In this document: one piece after another, positions 62,287 through 64,000 of the stretch
Numbering within the stretch: position 1 is the stretch's first letter
Layout: the number at the start of each line of letters is the position of its first letter
Assembly (NCBI RefSeq): GCF_029227915.1
Contig: NC_079880.1
Coordinates: 9,325,501 to 9,389,500, forward strand
Length of the DNA: 64,000 nt
Direction of reading: 5' to 3'
DNA from: Hydractinia symbiolongicarpus
Lineage: Eukaryota > Cnidaria > Hydrozoa > Anthoathecata > Hydractiniidae
The notes under the pieces: generated by a model
Database searches by the model: none
What the model was told of the DNA's origin: nothing
Seen by the model: the letters and a program-made list of their open reading frames with translations, nothing else
Program-made: the position numbers and the translations under genes

Positions 62287-63947
62287 GACTAGCCGGGAAA
62301 CCCGGCGTCGAAACGCCGGGTTAAGCCACAAGTAAAGGTGTGATCCGGCATTGAACACTCTGTGGAGCGCTTAATAAGAGCCGTAAACTGTCCCACACGA
62401 TCAGGTGGAGCGCTTTAGTACAGGTATACAGTATGTTGTTAATCATTTGAAGCGCATACACCATTATAGTGTGCGACTGTAACATATTTTTCAAAAAATA
62501 AATTTCCAGCAACGATAACTGATATAAAAACAGAGTTTACAAAGTGTTGTTACTCCATCAAAGCAAAAACAATCGTCAATTTTATTTCATTTTGCGGAAT
62601 AACTTTTTGCGCAAGTTAAAAAATTAATCGTGACACTGAGCTGAACGCTTAGTACAGTTAAACCGTGTTGCACAGGCGTAAATCAAGTTAAGCGCATACA
62701 CCATTATAGTGTGCGACTGTAACATATTTTTTTTAAATTACTTTCCCGCAACAATAGCTGATATGAAAACAGAGTTTACAAACCGTTGTTACCCTGTCAT
62801 AGCAAAAACAATCGGTCAATATTATTTTATTTTGTGGAAAAGTCTTTTTAAAAGTTAAAAAATTAATCGTGACACTGGGCTGAGCGCTTAGTACAGTTAA
62901 ACCGTGTTGTACAGCGTATAGGAATAATACCCTTTTGAAAAAAACTTTCTCGCAGAGACAGGGCTGAGCGGTTAGTCCAGGCGTGATTCCCAAGAAAGTT
63001 TAAAAATTAATTGTCACAGTGGTGGGCTGACCTTAGTATATGCAAGTAAACGGTGTTGCACATGCCCATAGGCGTAACAGCCTTTTACAAAAAACAGTCT
63101 GTTTTTAACACTGGCCTAACCGCTTAGTACAGTTAAACACAGTTGAACAGGCGCATAAGGCGTATTACCCTTTTCCAAAAATGTTCATTGCAACTTCGGT
63201 TTAAATAAAAACACAGGGAACAGCCTGTCGTTACTCGTCCAGCCAAAACAATCACTCAGCCATTTCATTTGCAGAAAAAGTTTGCAGAAAAATAATAAAA
63301 TATGTAGCTATACCTAGCTAGCTAACTGCATTTAGCATAAAAATTATATATTGCTTAAGAATATTGTTGTAGCCAAACTGCATTTTTATACTTTCACTTT
63401 TTAAGGAGCTAGCTAAATAGCCACAGCCTCAACATAAAAATAAATGTTGGCTAGGATAAAAAGCTCTTATACCAAACAGAATAGCAATAAGTGAGGCTCT
63501 AGCTAGCTAGTAGCTACAGCTAGCTAATCTTCGTTCCTAGCCAAACATCCTAAAACTGGTGCGTTTAAGATCTGTACGTGGCTAAAAAACGTGACAATAT
63601 ATTTATCCTAACATTGAAAACAAACAGAAAACAAATATTACAAATATATAAGGCTTTTAGAAGATAAAAAAGTCAAACAGGCCTACAAACCTCACACACT
63701 GACCACAAACACGACCATTATCAAAATGGCCTTCGTTCCGCGAAGATCTTGGATTCTTTCTGGTCGCGAAAATCTTGGTTTTTTTTAAAGAATCAGGCGT
63801 TGTGAATGGTATTCCACGCGCGAGCGGTCAAAACAAAGTCGGTAAAAATATATCGCATTTGGTAATTTACAAAATTTCGTGTTTCCGTTACGGGACGCGG
63901 CTTTCGCGGACACACAGACAGACGGAATACGGCTATTATTAAAGAGA
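62287..63947 (-). mobile_element. Helitron I, 1.66 kb
   Basis: Same termini as H: CTAGCCGGGAAACCCGGCGT at the start and ...GGCTATTATTAAAGAGA|T at the end. Several 35-bp modules around CGCTTAGTACAGTTAAACCG occur (about 62645, 62884, 63028, 63121). After it, the copy 3 backbone resumes ('aatttgaatctcgagaataaaa' matches copy 1 near 3430). Confidence 0.82.
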
Positions 63948-64000
63948 TTGTACAATTTGAATCTCGAGAATAAAAATGAAATATCTATGAAATTAAAAAA

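Larger units (their letters stand above)
42961..64000. repeat. Segmental duplication, copy 3 (runs off the window)
   Basis: Third tandem copy, split by insertions. The backbone is visible at 42961-44352, 45512-46676, 60246-60845 and 63948-64000. Between these lie a TTAA element, a 13.57-kb Helitron and a Helitron pair. The last backbone piece after 63948 matches copy 1 around 3425, which shows the unit continues beyond the window. Confidence 0.8.

Noticed and set aside
1-64000. CRISPR arrays, bacterial operons, rRNA genes
   Set aside because: None seen; introns and transposons show eukaryotic DNA.

Overview
The window is AT-rich eukaryotic DNA from an invertebrate. It has small genes split by GT-AG introns, many Helitrons, a BEL/Pao LTR retrotransposon, TTAA-flanked (piggyBac-type) elements and tRNA-derived SINE-like repeats. 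A cnidarian, probably a hydrozoan, is my best guess. This rests on the repeat style and on a chitin-binding-like secreted protein; no gene proves it.

The backbone is a three-copy tandem segmental duplication: copy 1 about 1-20985, copy 2 about 20986-42960, copy 3 about 42961-64000. Each copy carries one three-exon gene for a secreted, basic, cysteine-containing protein I do not recognise. Its exon 3 resembles a family-19 chitin-binding (CBM19) cysteine pattern. Copies 1 (256-2777) and 2 (21248-23839) are open and encode 270 and 271 aa. Copy 3 (43240-46630) has lost 333 bp of exon 2 in frame and ends early, giving 138 aa.

The copies have been invaded independently, so each can serve as the empty site for insertions in another. 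Copy 1 holds a BEL/Pao element (8698-16744, LTRs nearly identical, reading frames broken, with a 148-bp tandem array in its leader) and a head-to-tail Helitron pair (4493-5932). Copy 2 holds a SINE, Helitron relics and an 8.9-kb unshared block (33253-42135) with a frameshifted TGF-beta ligand pseudogene. Copy 3 holds a TTAA-flanked element in intron 2, a 13.57-kb Helitron starting 47 bp after the gene's stop codon (46677-60245), and another Helitron pair (60846-63947).

The large Helitron keeps both termini and carries decayed coding modules in order: a 2A-like peptide, a UL36/OTU-like cysteine peptidase, a Helitron Rep (HUH/Y2), and an RPA-like OB fold with zinc ribbon. A Pif1-type helicase was not found. 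Nested elements with 400-bp inverted arms, a third Helitron pair and another TTAA element occupy that position. The only apparently intact protein genes are copies 1 and 2 of the secreted-protein family.
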